From the NCBI GenBank assembly GCA_964600285.1, contig CAZRIZ010000016.1:1-21317 (forward strand): a DNA stretch of 21,317 bases, written 5' to 3'. Source of the stretch: CAZRIZ01 sp964600285 (GTDB lineage Bacteria > Patescibacteriota > Saccharimonadia > Saccharimonadales > Saccharimonadaceae). Positions within the stretch are counted from its first letter, which is position 1; each line of letters starts with the position of its first letter. The notes beneath the pieces are model-generated. The model made no database searches. It was not told the origin of the DNA and saw only the letters and a program-made list of their open reading frames with translations. This document shows positions 11,755-21,256 of this stretch, piece after piece. Made by a program: the position numbers and the translations under genes.

Positions 11755-14639
11755 GTAAGCTAGTCCAGGTTGTTTTATTTGTCGTTGTCTCTCTGGTTGT
11801 TATAGGTATAGTTCTCTTTATAGTCTGGTTACAATATAGAAAGGTGGCTCGTGAAGCTAAAAACTACGAGCGGGGTTTGAAGATGATCAGGCTGCACATT
11901 AACCTGCCGCCAAGTAGTACTGATTTAGACACTGGAGGTCGTGACGAGCGTGACGTTACTGACGAAACTATATCGCAGGCACAGGTTATGTACAACATCA
12001 TCTCCTCAACCGCAAAAAAGGGGTTTAAGTCAAAAATATATGGCCAGAGGCATATCTCGTTTGAGCTTATCTCTAACGACGGATTGGTGCAATATTATGT
12101 GGTTGCGCCTCTTAGTCTAGTTGATGTTATTAAGCAGTCTGTGACTACGGCTTATCCGTCGGCTATAGTCCAGGAAGTTAGAGGAGATAATATATTTAGT
12201 CAGGTTGGTAAGGTTACGGGTACAATCGGTGGAGAATTTTCTCTCAAACGAGAGTTTTATTATCCCATTGCAACTTACAAAGAGAATAAGCAGGATTCTT
12301 CTAGGTCAATCTTGAATGCGTTAAGTCTGGCTAAGGGAGATGACGGCGTGGCTTTACAGTTTCTGATGAGGCCGGCAGATAATAACTGGTCCGAAACGGC
12401 CAGTCAATATGCAGACAAAATTAGAAAAGACAAGCAGGGTGGCAAAAAATCTGGTAGTAATATATTGTTTTCTCCTGGTGAGCTTCTGGAAGCTCTGTGG
12501 AAGCCTCCTGAACTTAGTAGTTCAAACAGTGACGAGGTTGAGCACCAGCTTTCTTCTATCGACCAGGATGAGATAGCGGCTATAGAGGAAAAAACTCGCT
12601 ATCCAGGATTTGAGACTCTGACTAGGGTCGTTGTATCTTCTAATACAATGGCGCGTTCTCAGATGATCCTGGAGGCCATTATAGCGGCCTTTTCGGTGTT
12701 TGAGAGACCTCAGTACAACGGTTTCGAATTTAATTACACACAGAACGTGGATGAACTTATCACGGCTTATTTGATGCGATTTTTTCCTCAGTCGTTGGAA
12801 AGTAACGTGCTAAATAGCGTTGAGCTAGCCACTATGTTTCATTTACCAAACCAAAAAGATATACCGACATCTCAGGTAGTTAGACAGGCATCAAAGCAAG
12901 TTGATGGGCCTAATGAAGCCATGAGCGAGGGGCTGCTGTTGGGTTATAACGAATATCGTGGTGTGAAAAAACCAATTAGACTAAGCACGAACGATCGCCG
13001 TCGCCATCTTTACTTTATTGGTCAAACTGGAACTGGTAAGTCTGGTTTGTTAGAAAATTTGGCTTATCAGGATATGATGGCCGGTCGCGGGTTTGCTTTT
13101 ATAGATCCACATGGAGATTCGATTGAGAAAATCCTTGGTATGGTGCCACGAGAACGCATAAAAGACGTGGTCTATTTTGACCCAGGTGATTTAGAGCGTC
13201 CAGTTGGTCTAAATCTGTTTGAGTTTGAGACGGAGGATCAGAAAGACTTTTTGATTCAAGAGGGTATTCAGATGTTATATCGTCTGTATGACCCGGGACA
13301 CACAGGCATCGTCGGTCCTAGATTCGAGCATTGGTTTCGCAATGCCGCTTTAACAATTATGGCCGATCCTAGTGGAGCGACCTTTATCGACATACCACAA
13401 GTCTTTAATGACCAAGCTTTCGCTGATTATAAGTTGCAGTTTGTTAAAGATCAGACGGTTTTAGACTTCTGGAATAAAGAAATGGCACAAACGACAGAAT
13501 CTTCCAAGTCGGATGTCCTTGGCTGGTTCGCTTCAAAGTTTGGCGCGTTTTTGTCTAACGAGATGATGAGAAATATATTAGGACAGACTAAATCTGGCTT
13601 TGACATTAAAAAAATCATGAACGAAGGCAAAATATTGCTCGTCAATCTTTCTAAAGGTAAGACGGGTGAGTTGAATTCAATGTTGCTTGGCATGATCTTT
13701 ATTATGAAATTTCAGGTTGCCGCGATGTCCCGTGCCTCAATACCGGAAGATCAGCGTAAAGATTTTTGTTTGTATGTTGATGAGTTTCAAAATTTTGCTA
13801 CAGATAGTTTTGAGTCAATTCTGTCAGAGGCTAGGAAATACCGACTTAATATTATCGTTGCTAATCAGTTTATGACACAGCTAACAGACAAAATTCGAGA
13901 GGCTCTGATAGGCAACGTAGGAACTATGATAGCCGGTCGCGTAGGTGTGACGGATGCGGAGCTGTTGGTTAAGAAGTTTTCTCCCACATTTGATGCCGAA
14001 GACTTGACAAAGCTACCTAATTATCAAACTATCACTTCTGTCTTGATTAACAATATTCCCTCGGCGCCGTTTAGTATGAACCTAATCCCACCTATGGGCC
14101 AGCCTAGCGCCGAGCTGAGAGGGGCTCTTAGGCGATATTCGCGAGTAGAATATGGACAAGATAGGAATGCGGTTGACGCTGAAATCAGACAGAGGCTATC
14201 TGCTGGAGATAGAAAGAGAGCTATGAGTAATGCTAATGTTTTGAGTCAAATTCAGCACGAAGAGAATAACAAATCTAGAGGATTCATGGACGACTGGCTT
14301 GAGCGTCGTAAACAACTGGCCCAAAATAGTGGAGCTGTTGTTATGGGGACGAAGGCTGTTCCCTCGGTAGCACCAGCGCAGGTGCGTCCTGCGCAGTTAA
14401 AAAGGCCTGAAGCCTTACCAAAGCCAAAGCCTGCGGAATTTACTATTCAGGCGGGTGTTTCTGGGAATGATACCATTCGTAGTAATAATTACAACAATCA
14501 AGGTCAACCGGTGGAGGGTAGTGAAACGATGCAAAAAATACAACAAAGCGTTAATCCAGGCGAAATTGATTTTCGGCATAACAAACAGGGTGACGGGGCT
14601 GGGTCAAGTAAGGTTTTGATTGATTTCCGGAAGCAATAA
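11751..14639 (+). CDS. Membrane-anchored VirD4/VirB4-like type IV secretion ATPase
   Basis: The 962-aa protein has one N-terminal membrane helix (about residues 4-27) followed by a basic stretch. Residues 30-400 form a large domain without obvious motifs. The FtsK/HerA-type ATPase core then begins with Walker A GQTGTGKS (424-431), FAFIDPHGD just after it, and Walker B YVDEFQNF with Asp677-Glu678. NIIVANQFMTQL and IAGRVG follow as the sensor/arginine region. The last ~130 residues are Pro/Gln/Asn-rich and probably disordered. Such proteins pump DNA or protein through type IV secretion or pilus-like systems. No VirB-type channel genes or relaxase are next to it, so the substrate is unknown. It overlaps the upstream gene by 4 nt (ATGA). 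Confidence 0.85.
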   Translation: MSKLVQVVLFVVVSLVVIGIVLFIVWLQYRKVAREAKNYERGLKMIRLHINLPPSSTDLDTGGRDERDVTDETISQAQVMYNIISSTAKKGFKSKIYGQRHISFELISNDGLVQYYVVAPLSLVDVIKQSVTTAYPSAIVQEVRGDNIFSQVGKVTGTIGGEFSLKREFYYPIATYKENKQDSSRSILNALSLAKGDDGVALQFLMRPADNNWSETASQYADKIRKDKQGGKKSGSNILFSPGELLEALWKPPELSSSNSDEVEHQLSSIDQDEIAAIEEKTRYPGFETLTRVVVSSNTMARSQMILEAIIAAFSVFERPQYNGFEFNYTQNVDELITAYLMRFFPQSLESNVLNSVELATMFHLPNQKDIPTSQVVRQASKQVDGPNEAMSEGLLLGYNEYRGVKKPIRLSTNDRRRHLYFIGQTGTGKSGLLENLAYQDMMAGRGFAFIDPHGDSIEKILGMVPRERIKDVVYFDPGDLERPVGLNLFEFETEDQKDFLIQEGIQMLYRLYDPGHTGIVGPRFEHWFRNAALTIMADPSGATFIDIPQVFNDQAFADYKLQFVKDQTVLDFWNKEMAQTTESSKSDVLGWFASKFGAFLSNEMMRNILGQTKSGFDIKKIMNEGKILLVNLSKGKTGELNSMLLGMIFIMKFQVAAMSRASIPEDQRKDFCLYVDEFQNFATDSFESILSEARKYRLNIIVANQFMTQLTDKIREALIGNVGTMIAGRVGVTDAELLVKKFSPTFDAEDLTKLPNYQTITSVLINNIPSAPFSMNLIPPMGQPSAELRGALRRYSRVEYGQDRNAVDAEIRQRLSAGDRKRAMSNANVLSQIQHEENNKSRGFMDDWLERRKQLAQNSGAVVMGTKAVPSVAPAQVRPAQLKRPEALPKPKPAEFTIQAGVSGNDTIRSNNYNNQGQPVEGSETMQKIQQSVNPGEIDFRHNKQGDGAGSSKVLIDFRKQ

Positions 14640-14671
14640 AGATTTGTTTTGCGTAGCTGAAAGAAGACGGA

Positions 14672-15175
14672 TTATTTTTTAGAAGATAGCAATCTTGCTA
14701 TAATTCCAACAACAGAACTCAATACATAAATTAATAGTAAGACTATGGGGTCGGGGTATAGATCAGTTAGTGCTAGGCACAGTGCAGAATAGGCCACTAT
14801 GCCGATTAGCGACACTGCTAATGTTGTAAATATGACAGTAGAATTTAATAGTAGACCGTTGACAAGCCAAGTCGCTCTTTCGATTGTTTTGTTGTGAAGG
14901 GCACTTTCTAGAATTTTATCAAACCAGCTTAAATCTGGCTTTATGGAGTCTATGGCCTTATCGTAGCCTCGTCCTAACGTATATGACGACAGGCTTTTGC
15001 CAAACCGAGTGGCCCTTAATTTTATGCCTTCTAAGTCAAAGTATAATGATTGGTTTATGGCTAGTCGGCCAAGTTTGTTTGCGCCCGAGTCAATTGGCCG
15101 GCTACTTAGAAACTGGGAAACTATGTTTGTGCCCTCGTCAATCGTTTTACTACCGGATCTCTTATTCGTACTCAT
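14672..15175 (-). CDS. Hypothetical protein with C-terminal membrane hairpin
   Basis: The 167-aa protein has a soluble N-terminal part (1-100) with mixed charge and two adjacent hydrophobic helices near the C-terminus (about 104-134, STVIFTTLAVSLIGIVAYSALCL, and 141-162, PIVLLLIYVLSSVVGIIARLL), ending in KK. No family motif is recognised. Its ATG overlaps the stop of the upstream gene (4 nt, ATGA), so the two are coupled. It runs convergent to the ATPase gene with only 32 nt between stop codons and no clear terminator there. Confidence 0.6.
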   Translation of the reverse strand: MSTNKRSGSKTIDEGTNIVSQFLSSRPIDSGANKLGRLAINQSLYFDLEGIKLRATRFGKSLSSYTLGRGYDKAIDSIKPDLSWFDKILESALHNKTIERATWLVNGLLLNSTVIFTTLAVSLIGIVAYSALCLALTDLYPDPIVLLLIYVLSSVVGIIARLLSSKK

Positions 15176-15975
15176 AGTAGAAATTTTCCTCTATTAATCT
15201 TTTGACGCAGTAGGCGAATTTCCTTGATTGACAACTTTAATTCCGAACGGTGGACTAATTTTGCCATCAATATAACAAGCAAGAGCAAGCCGATGTAAAA
15301 TAATATTTTTATCTTGGTTGCGCTATTAATTTCCGAGATCCTTATTTGAGCGACCTTGATGGGGTTGCAGACGAAAGACAGGGTCTCTTTGTTTCCGAAA
15401 AATACATCTAGACTGCACCGGTCTGATTGATTTTTGAGCAGGGTCCCAAAGTTGTTCAGACTTTGCAGGCTTATTTGAACCGTCTGACTTTCAGATGGTT
15501 CGAGAGATTTAATATTCCAATGAAGCTGCTGTTTCTGCCAGTCTATGTTCACATCTGAAGTGTCGCTTGATACTGGTACAACATAAGAGTCTACTTCGGG
15601 CATATGTATAGAGACCACTCCGGTGTAGTCCTCGTTGCTATTATTGGTGATTATGAACGTCAATAGTATGGGCTCGCCTGGACTAATCTCACCACCACCC
15701 AGCTCAATCTTATCGCCTGGTGCGATTTTATTGTAAGTCTCAACTAAAACCCTGCCAGACAAGTTGTTCGGAAGGGGGTTATTTGGTTGCACTAATGCGG
15801 GATTGTTATTGGGCCAACCGATATAGATTAGACCTATAAGTAGCAAGTGAAAAATAGCTAGAACAATAATTTTATTATTAGTTCTAAGTTCTTGCTTGTT
15901 TTTCGTGTCTAACTTACCTAGGTGCCAAAGCATGGCTGGGCTATACGCTAAGGAGGAAACTATTTTACGAAACAT
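15172..15975 (-). CDS. Bitopic membrane protein with an extracytoplasmic beta-rich (DUF11-like) domain
   Basis: The 267-aa protein has a membrane helix at about 34-53 (IIVLAIFHLLLIGLIYIGW), an outer domain of about 160 residues, and a second helix at about 225-243 (KILFYIGLLLLVILMAKLV) followed by a basic tail (IRLLRQKINRGK). The outer domain has GEPILLTFIITNNSNEDYTGVVSIHMP and WNIKSLEPSESQTVQISL, the pattern of DUF11/Ig-like cell-surface repeats. Two cysteines (RCSLDV and FVCNP) may form a disulfide. It is cotranscribed with the next gene through a 4-nt overlap. A cell-envelope scaffold or host-contact role is possible but not shown. The ATG has no good Shine-Dalgarno. Confidence 0.62.
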   Translation of the reverse strand: MFRKIVSSLAYSPAMLWHLGKLDTKNKQELRTNNKIIVLAIFHLLLIGLIYIGWPNNNPALVQPNNPLPNNLSGRVLVETYNKIAPGDKIELGGGEISPGEPILLTFIITNNSNEDYTGVVSIHMPEVDSYVVPVSSDTSDVNIDWQKQQLHWNIKSLEPSESQTVQISLQSLNNFGTLLKNQSDRCSLDVFFGNKETLSFVCNPIKVAQIRISEINSATKIKILFYIGLLLLVILMAKLVHRSELKLSIKEIRLLRQKINRGKFLL

Positions 15976-16036
15976 ATGATTTTATTAGGCCTGTCACTAG
16001 ATTATTTTAACATAAGAACTATTAAAGCAGAAGTTA

Positions 16037-16067
16037 ACTTGAGAAAACTTGAGAAATAAGTTACAAT
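16037..16067 (+). promoter_or_regulatory. gyrBA promoter with tandem 10-bp repeat
   Basis: TTGAGA (16039-16044), a 17-nt spacer and TACAAT (16062-16067). ACTTGAGAAA occurs twice in direct tandem (16037-16046 and 16047-16056), covering the -35 and the spacer at one-helical-turn spacing. The start would be near 16074. Confidence 0.7.
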
Positions 16068-16102
16068 AAGGTAAGTTTAATAAAGATATTCAGTGAGGAA
16101 AG

Positions 16103-18079
16103 ATGCGTAAAAACACAGACGACGGTTCGTATGGTGCGGCTCAAATTCAGGTTTTAGAAGGACTTGAGGCGGTTCGTAAGCGACCCGGTATGTACATTGG
16201 TGGAACTGGCTATGATGGCGTCCACCAGTTAGTAAAGGAAATTGCCGACAACTCAATCGATGAAGCTATTGCCGGGTATGCCGACATAGTTAAGATCACC
16301 TTACAAAAAGACGGTGGTGTTCAAGTTGTAGATGACGGTCGTGGCATACCGACTGATATTCACCCCAAAACTGGCAAATCAGCCCTTGAAACCGCACTGA
16401 CCATCTTGCACGCTGGTGGTAAATTTGGTGGTGGTGGTTATAAAGTCTCGTCTGGTCTACATGGTGTCGGCTCAAGCGTAGTTAACGCTCTTTCTAGTAA
16501 GATGGCTGCGGAAATTAGCCAAAAGGGTAAAGTATTCCGCCAAGAGTATGAGCGTGGAAAGCCAGTAACTGATCTTGAGGTGGTTGGTAAATCTTACGAT
16601 ACTGGAACTGCAATTACCTTCTATCCCGATCCAGAAATATTTGAAACTATTGAAATTGATTACAACTGGGTGGTTAAATATATCCGTCAGCAAGCTTATC
16701 TAACCAAGGGACTTAAGTTGTCGGTTTTTGACGAGAGGACTAACCAGAGCAAATCTTACTATTTTGAAGGCGGTATCAAGAGCTATGTCAAAAACTTGAA
16801 TCGCGACAAAGACCCGCTAGACGAACAAATCTTTTATGTTGAAAAAGAACTGAACAAGGCTATTGTGGAGATAGCCGTCCAATATAATGAAACCTTCAAT
16901 GAAAACGTTCAGGCTTTTGCTAATAACGTTTTGAACCCTGACGGAGGCACGCATGTCGTTGGGTTTAGAGCTGCGCTTACTAGGACCATTAATGATTACG
17001 CTAGAAAGAACGGTTTACTCAAAGAAAAGGAAGACAACCTTTCTGGCGACGATGTGCGTGAGGGTCTAACGGCAGTTATTCTAGTAAAATTAGGAGACCC
17101 ACAATTTGAGGGCCAAACTAAGAATAAATTAGGTAACCCAGAGGTTCGTGGCTATGTCGAGCAAGTAATGGGCGAGGCGTTTGGCTATTTTTTGGAGGAA
17201 AATCCAAATTCTGCAAAGGCGATTATCAACAAGTCTATCGTAGCGGCTAGAGCCCGCAAGGCTGCTCGTGCGGCGCGGGATAATGTAATCCGCAAGGGTG
17301 TTTTAGACGGCCTCAATTTACCAGGCAAGCTGGCTGATTGTTCCAGCAAAAATCCCGCTGAGTGTGAATTGTATATAGTAGAGGGAGACTCTGCTGGTGG
17401 CTCTGCAAAATCTGGGCGTGATTCGCGTGTTCAGGCAATCTTGCCATTGAGAGGAAAGGTCCTGAACGTTGAACGGGCTCGTATGGATAGAATGTTGCAA
17501 AATAACGAGATTGTTAGTTTGATTCGTGGCATGGGAGTTGGGATAGGAGAGCAATTCGACATTAGTGGCTTGCGATATGACAGAATTATTATAATGACCG
17601 ATGCTGATGTTGACGGTAGCCACATTGCTACGCTACTTATGACGTTCTTTTTCCGATATATGAGACCAGTGGTTGAGCAGGGGCATATTTATTTAGCCAA
17701 GCCGCCGCTTTTCTTAATCAGAGCTGGTAAAAATGCAAAATATTACGCCTACAGTGACGAAGAGCGCGACAAGATTCTAGAGAGTTTGATTGAAGATAGA
17801 AAATCTAGGGGCGTCAATGTTGATCCAAACGAAGAGACCCTAAAGCAGGCGGGCGTCACCATGATGCAACGATATAAGGGGCTTGGTGAAATGGACGCCA
17901 CCCAATTGTGGGAGACGACCATGAACCCCAAGAATCGCGTGTTGGTCCAGCTCAAGATAGAAGACGCTGAAAAGGCTGATACTATATTTTCGAAGTTGAT
18001 GGGCGATGAGCCTCAGCTCAGGAAGAACTTTATCCAAAACCGAGCTAATACGGTAGATTTGGAGGACTTGGATGTCTAA
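16103..18079 (+). CDS. gyrB: DNA gyrase subunit B
   Basis: GyrB supplies ATP hydrolysis for negative supercoiling by the GyrA2B2 enzyme. The 658-aa protein has the GHKL ATPase domain (EGLEAVRKRPGMYIGG, IADNSIDEA, DDGRGIP, GLHGVGSSVVNALS) and a transducer domain with NPDGGTHVVGFRAALT. The TOPRIM domain follows with EGDSAGGSA (Glu427) and DADVDG (Asp500, Asp502, Asp504), which bind magnesium. The C-terminal tail has MQRYKGLGEMD. The length fits a GyrB without the enterobacterial insert. The ATG has GAGG a few bases upstream. It overlaps gyrA by 8 nt, so the subunits are coupled; the gyrA partner has a GyrA box, favouring gyrase over topoisomerase IV. Confidence 0.97.
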   Translation: MRKNTDDGSYGAAQIQVLEGLEAVRKRPGMYIGGTGYDGVHQLVKEIADNSIDEAIAGYADIVKITLQKDGGVQVVDDGRGIPTDIHPKTGKSALETALTILHAGGKFGGGGYKVSSGLHGVGSSVVNALSSKMAAEISQKGKVFRQEYERGKPVTDLEVVGKSYDTGTAITFYPDPEIFETIEIDYNWVVKYIRQQAYLTKGLKLSVFDERTNQSKSYYFEGGIKSYVKNLNRDKDPLDEQIFYVEKELNKAIVEIAVQYNETFNENVQAFANNVLNPDGGTHVVGFRAALTRTINDYARKNGLLKEKEDNLSGDDVREGLTAVILVKLGDPQFEGQTKNKLGNPEVRGYVEQVMGEAFGYFLEENPNSAKAIINKSIVAARARKAARAARDNVIRKGVLDGLNLPGKLADCSSKNPAECELYIVEGDSAGGSAKSGRDSRVQAILPLRGKVLNVERARMDRMLQNNEIVSLIRGMGVGIGEQFDISGLRYDRIIIMTDADVDGSHIATLLMTFFFRYMRPVVEQGHIYLAKPPLFLIRAGKNAKYYAYSDEERDKILESLIEDRKSRGVNVDPNEETLKQAGVTMMQRYKGLGEMDATQLWETTMNPKNRVLVQLKIEDAEKADTIFSKLMGDEPQLRKNFIQNRANTVDLEDLDV

Positions 18080-20648
18080 AAATGAAGGAAATAACCAGGA
18101 CGATAATTTTATGAAAGATAATATTATAGAACCAGACGAAATCAAGGTTGCTCAGCAATCTGATCATTCTCGTGTTGTTGAAGACCGGACAGTTGAAAAT
18201 GTTATGGAGGATAATTTTCTTAGGTATTCTCTAAGTGTTATCATCGATCGAGCCTTGCCTGATGTCAGAGATGGTTTAAAGCCAGTTCATCGTCGTATCT
18301 TGTATTCAATGCATCAGAATGGCAATCGCTCCAATGCCGCTTTCCGCAAGTCGGCTCGTATAGTCGGTGACGTAATGGGTAAGTATCATCCACACGGCGA
18401 TTCAGCAATCTACGACTCAATGGTGCGCTTGGCACAAGATTGGGTAATGCGCTATCCATTAGTGCAGGGTCAAGGTAACTTTGGCTCAATGGACGGTGAC
18501 CCGCCAGCTGCTCATCGCTACACAGAGGCGCGTTTGACCAAAAATGCTGAGGTCATGTTAGAGGACATCGACAAGGAAACTGTTGATTTTAAGGATAATT
18601 TTGACGGCTCAGAAAAAGAGCCGATGGTGCTCCCGGCTAAGTTGCCGAACTTGTTGCTCAACGGGCAAGTCGGTATTGCCGTTGGTATGGCTACAAGTAT
18701 TCCAACACATAATTTAAGTGAAATTGTCGACGCCACTATTACCTTAATTGACAATCCAAGTGCGTCAGTTGATGATTTAATGAAATATGTTAAGGGACCG
18801 GATTTCCCAACTGGAGGTATTGTCTATGGCGGCTCACCGATGCGCCAAGCCTATTTGTCTGGTCGTGGAAGCGTCACGGTTCGTGGCGTTGCTAACATTG
18901 AAGAGACAAAGCGTGGCCGCTATCAGATAGTTGTGACGGAAATGCCCTATGCCGTTAACAAAGCTGGATTAATTGAAAAAATTGCTGAACTAGTCAAGGA
19001 TAAACGCCTTGTCTCGATTAGTGATTTGCGCGACGAAAGTGCTCGAGGCGTCATTCGAATTGTAATTGAATTAAAGAAGGACTCTTACCCAAAGAAAGTT
19101 CTCAACCAGCTTTATAAATTAACGCAACTGCAGACCAACTTCCACTACAACATGCTGGCGGTGGTTGATGGCGTTCAGCCAAAAGTCTTGGGGCTTATTG
19201 ACATCTTGGAAGAATATATAAAGCATCGCAAAATTGTGGTTCGTCGTCGCACCGAATTTGAACTGAGACAAGCCCGAGCGCGAGCGCACATCTTGGAAGG
19301 ATTAAAGATAGCCTTAGATCATATCGATGAGGTTATTAAAACTATCCGTGCTAGTAAGAATGATGAAGAGACCGAAGCTAATTTGGTTGATAAATTTAAG
19401 CTTACCTCTATTCAAGCCAAGGCTATTATGGCCATGCAACTACGTAGACTTAATGCGCTCAACCGTCAGACGATTGAAGATGAATTAGCGTCTTTGCTCA
19501 AACAAATTGAGGAATATGAAAGAATCTTAGCTGATGAACAAGAGATAATTCGTTTAATCAAAGAAGAGCTACTAGAAATTAAAGAGAAGTACGGCGATGA
19601 GCGCCGCTCTAAAATAATTGACCACGAAGTTGGTAAATTTACTGACGAAGAGCTGATTCCAGAAGAGCAATCGGCAATTATCCTGACTAGTGAGAATTAT
19701 ATCAAGCGTACTTCCATGACGGACTATCGAAGGCAAAATCGTGGTGGTAAGGGTAAGCGTGGTATGACCACTAAAGAGGAAGATGTAATTGATCTGATCG
19801 TTCCATCAAGTACCCACGATTCTCTTTCATTCTTTACAAATAAAGGTCGCGTTTTCCGACTTAAGGCTTTTGAGGTCCCGGCTGCTGGGTTGTCCGCCAA
19901 GGGGACGGCAGCAGTTAATTTATTACAGCTTCAACTTGATGAGAAAATTACATCAATTATAAAATCTACAAAAGACGACGCTGAAGACGGATATTTGTTC
20001 ATGTGTACTGTCAAGGGCACTGTTAAGAAGACTGCAATTAATAGCTATGCCAACGTTAGGGCAAGTGGTCTGATAGCTATTAAACTAGATGATGGCGATG
20101 AGCTACGTTGGATCAAAAAGACAAGCGGCAATAATGATGTAATTATATCAACATCTGCTGGTCAAGCTGTTCGCTTCAATGAAAAAGACGCACGTCCAAT
20201 GGGTCGTTCGGCTAGAGGTGTTCGTGGTGTGAGGTTACGACCAAAAGATGTAGTAGTTGGTATGGATGTTATTGATGGGGCGTCGGACAAGCTTCTTGTT
20301 GTAAGTGAAAATGGTTATGGCAAGATGACGAAAGTCGGCAACTTCCCAGCGCACAAACGGGGGGGCGTTGGTGTCAAATCGGCGGCTGTCACAGCCAAAA
20401 CTGGACCGATACTTACCGCACGTGCCATTACAGGCGAGTACGATGAAATATTGATGATCTCAGATAAGGGTCAGGCAATAAGGGTTGGTTTAAGTGATAT
20501 ACCGACTCTGGGTCGCACCACTCAGGGCGTTAGGATTATGCGCTTAAATGACCAAGATAAGGTTGCCTCTATTGGTCTAGTTGAAAAAGATGAGGTCGTA
20601 CCGGGAGAGGATTCCGATTCTGGGCCTAAGTCAAAGGTTGGTAAATAG
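18072..20648 (+). CDS. gyrA: DNA gyrase subunit A
   Basis: GyrA cuts and rejoins the G-segment DNA and wraps DNA for supercoiling. The 858-aa protein has an acidic N-terminal extension of about 40 residues before ENVMEDNFLRYSLSVIIDRALPDVRDGLKPVHRR. The catalytic tyrosine is Tyr150 in RYTEARLT. In the quinolone pocket HPHGDSAIYDS, Ser111 and Asp115 are the sensitive-type residues. A long coiled-coil arm follows, then the C-terminal beta-pinwheel, which starts with the GyrA box QNRGGKG (555-561). That box distinguishes GyrA from ParC. GGAGG at 18061-18065, inside gyrB, is a good ribosome site for the ATG at 18072. Confidence 0.97.
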   Translation: MSKNEGNNQDDNFMKDNIIEPDEIKVAQQSDHSRVVEDRTVENVMEDNFLRYSLSVIIDRALPDVRDGLKPVHRRILYSMHQNGNRSNAAFRKSARIVGDVMGKYHPHGDSAIYDSMVRLAQDWVMRYPLVQGQGNFGSMDGDPPAAHRYTEARLTKNAEVMLEDIDKETVDFKDNFDGSEKEPMVLPAKLPNLLLNGQVGIAVGMATSIPTHNLSEIVDATITLIDNPSASVDDLMKYVKGPDFPTGGIVYGGSPMRQAYLSGRGSVTVRGVANIEETKRGRYQIVVTEMPYAVNKAGLIEKIAELVKDKRLVSISDLRDESARGVIRIVIELKKDSYPKKVLNQLYKLTQLQTNFHYNMLAVVDGVQPKVLGLIDILEEYIKHRKIVVRRRTEFELRQARARAHILEGLKIALDHIDEVIKTIRASKNDEETEANLVDKFKLTSIQAKAIMAMQLRRLNALNRQTIEDELASLLKQIEEYERILADEQEIIRLIKEELLEIKEKYGDERRSKIIDHEVGKFTDEELIPEEQSAIILTSENYIKRTSMTDYRRQNRGGKGKRGMTTKEEDVIDLIVPSSTHDSLSFFTNKGRVFRLKAFEVPAAGLSAKGTAAVNLLQLQLDEKITSIIKSTKDDAEDGYLFMCTVKGTVKKTAINSYANVRASGLIAIKLDDGDELRWIKKTSGNNDVIISTSAGQAVRFNEKDARPMGRSARGVRGVRLRPKDVVVGMDVIDGASDKLLVVSENGYGKMTKVGNFPAHKRGGVGVKSAAVTAKTGPILTARAITGEYDEILMISDKGQAIRVGLSDIPTLGRTTQGVRIMRLNDQDKVASIGLVEKDEVVPGEDSDSGPKSKVGK

Positions 20649-20654
20649 AATAAA

Positions 20655-21074
20655 ATGTTAACGTGGGCGTATTTAATTTCTGTAGTTGTTGCTATAGCGA
20701 TAAATAAGATAATAAAACTTATTTTAGCGATAGCCCATAAAGAAAAGATCACCATGGCAGTTCTTGTTAGAAGTGGGGATATGCCTAGCGATCATAGCGC
20801 TGCTGTAAGTAGTGTTGTAACAACCATCGGTTTACTCAATGGTCTAAAAAGCCCAGTTTTTGGGCTGGGCTTGTGCCTAGCTCTTATAGTTATGTATGAC
20901 GCCATGAACGTTCGGTTGTCGACTGGTGAGCAAGGGTTAGCTTTGAACCAGTTGTTAAAGAGACATCGAAAGAAGCTCTTAGACGTTCCCCAAGGTCATG
21001 AGCCCCTAGAAGTTGTCATGGGCGCTGTGGTCGGCTTAGTGGCTTCGTTTATGACTTTTTGGTTTTTCTTTTAA
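20655..21074 (+). CDS. Divergent PAP2 family (DUF212) membrane protein
   Basis: The 139-aa protein has four hydrophobic segments and the DUF212 signature: RSGDMPSDHSA (about 35-45), MYDAMNVRLSTGEQ (about 78-91), and GHEPLEVVMGAVVGL near the C-terminus. The family is distantly related to membrane phosphatidic-acid phosphatases. Here the usual GGMPSSHSA motif reads GDMPSDHSA, with His kept. The enzymatic substrate is not established. It starts 6 nt after gyrA, so it is probably cotranscribed with gyrBA, and ends just before the rRNA promoter. A small hairpin inside the gene (20850-20866) lacks a T-run and is not a terminator. Confidence 0.88.
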   Translation: MLTWAYLISVVVAIAINKIIKLILAIAHKEKITMAVLVRSGDMPSDHSAAVSSVVTTIGLLNGLKSPVFGLGLCLALIVMYDAMNVRLSTGEQGLALNQLLKRHRKKLLDVPQGHEPLEVVMGAVVGLVASFMTFWFFF

Positions 21075-21080
21075 AAAGTG

Positions 21081-21109
21081 TTGACATTTTTGAATAAGTC
21101 GTGTAGAAT
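21081..21109 (+). promoter_or_regulatory. rRNA operon promoter
   Basis: A perfect TTGACA (21081-21086), a 17-nt spacer and TAGAAT (21104-21109). The start would be near 21116, giving a leader of about 140 nt before 16S. Confidence 0.85.
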
Positions 21110-21115
21110 TCGATA

Positions 21116-21256
21116 CAGTCTTTGAATAACTGCGAGTTTCTCTGAGGTGCAAACCTGCTGAGGACTTCAAGTCTCAAAGAATTACATTAACAATTTATTT
21201 GTGCAATTACATCGTCAGTAGTCTTTTATAGATTGCATTTCGTAGGGAATGCATCT
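21116..21256 (+). promoter_or_regulatory. rRNA leader with hairpins before 16S
   Basis: The leader contains a boxB-like hairpin AGGT-GCAA-ACCT (about 21145-21156), a nearby GACT/AGTC hairpin, and a 9-bp stem 21231-21240/21246-21255 ending just before 16S. These may serve antitermination and processing. I could not find a convincing boxA. Confidence 0.45.

Noticed and set aside
20850..20866. Terminator inside the DUF212 gene
   Set aside because: A 6-bp hairpin (GCCCA/TGGGC core) without a following T-run, inside a coding region.
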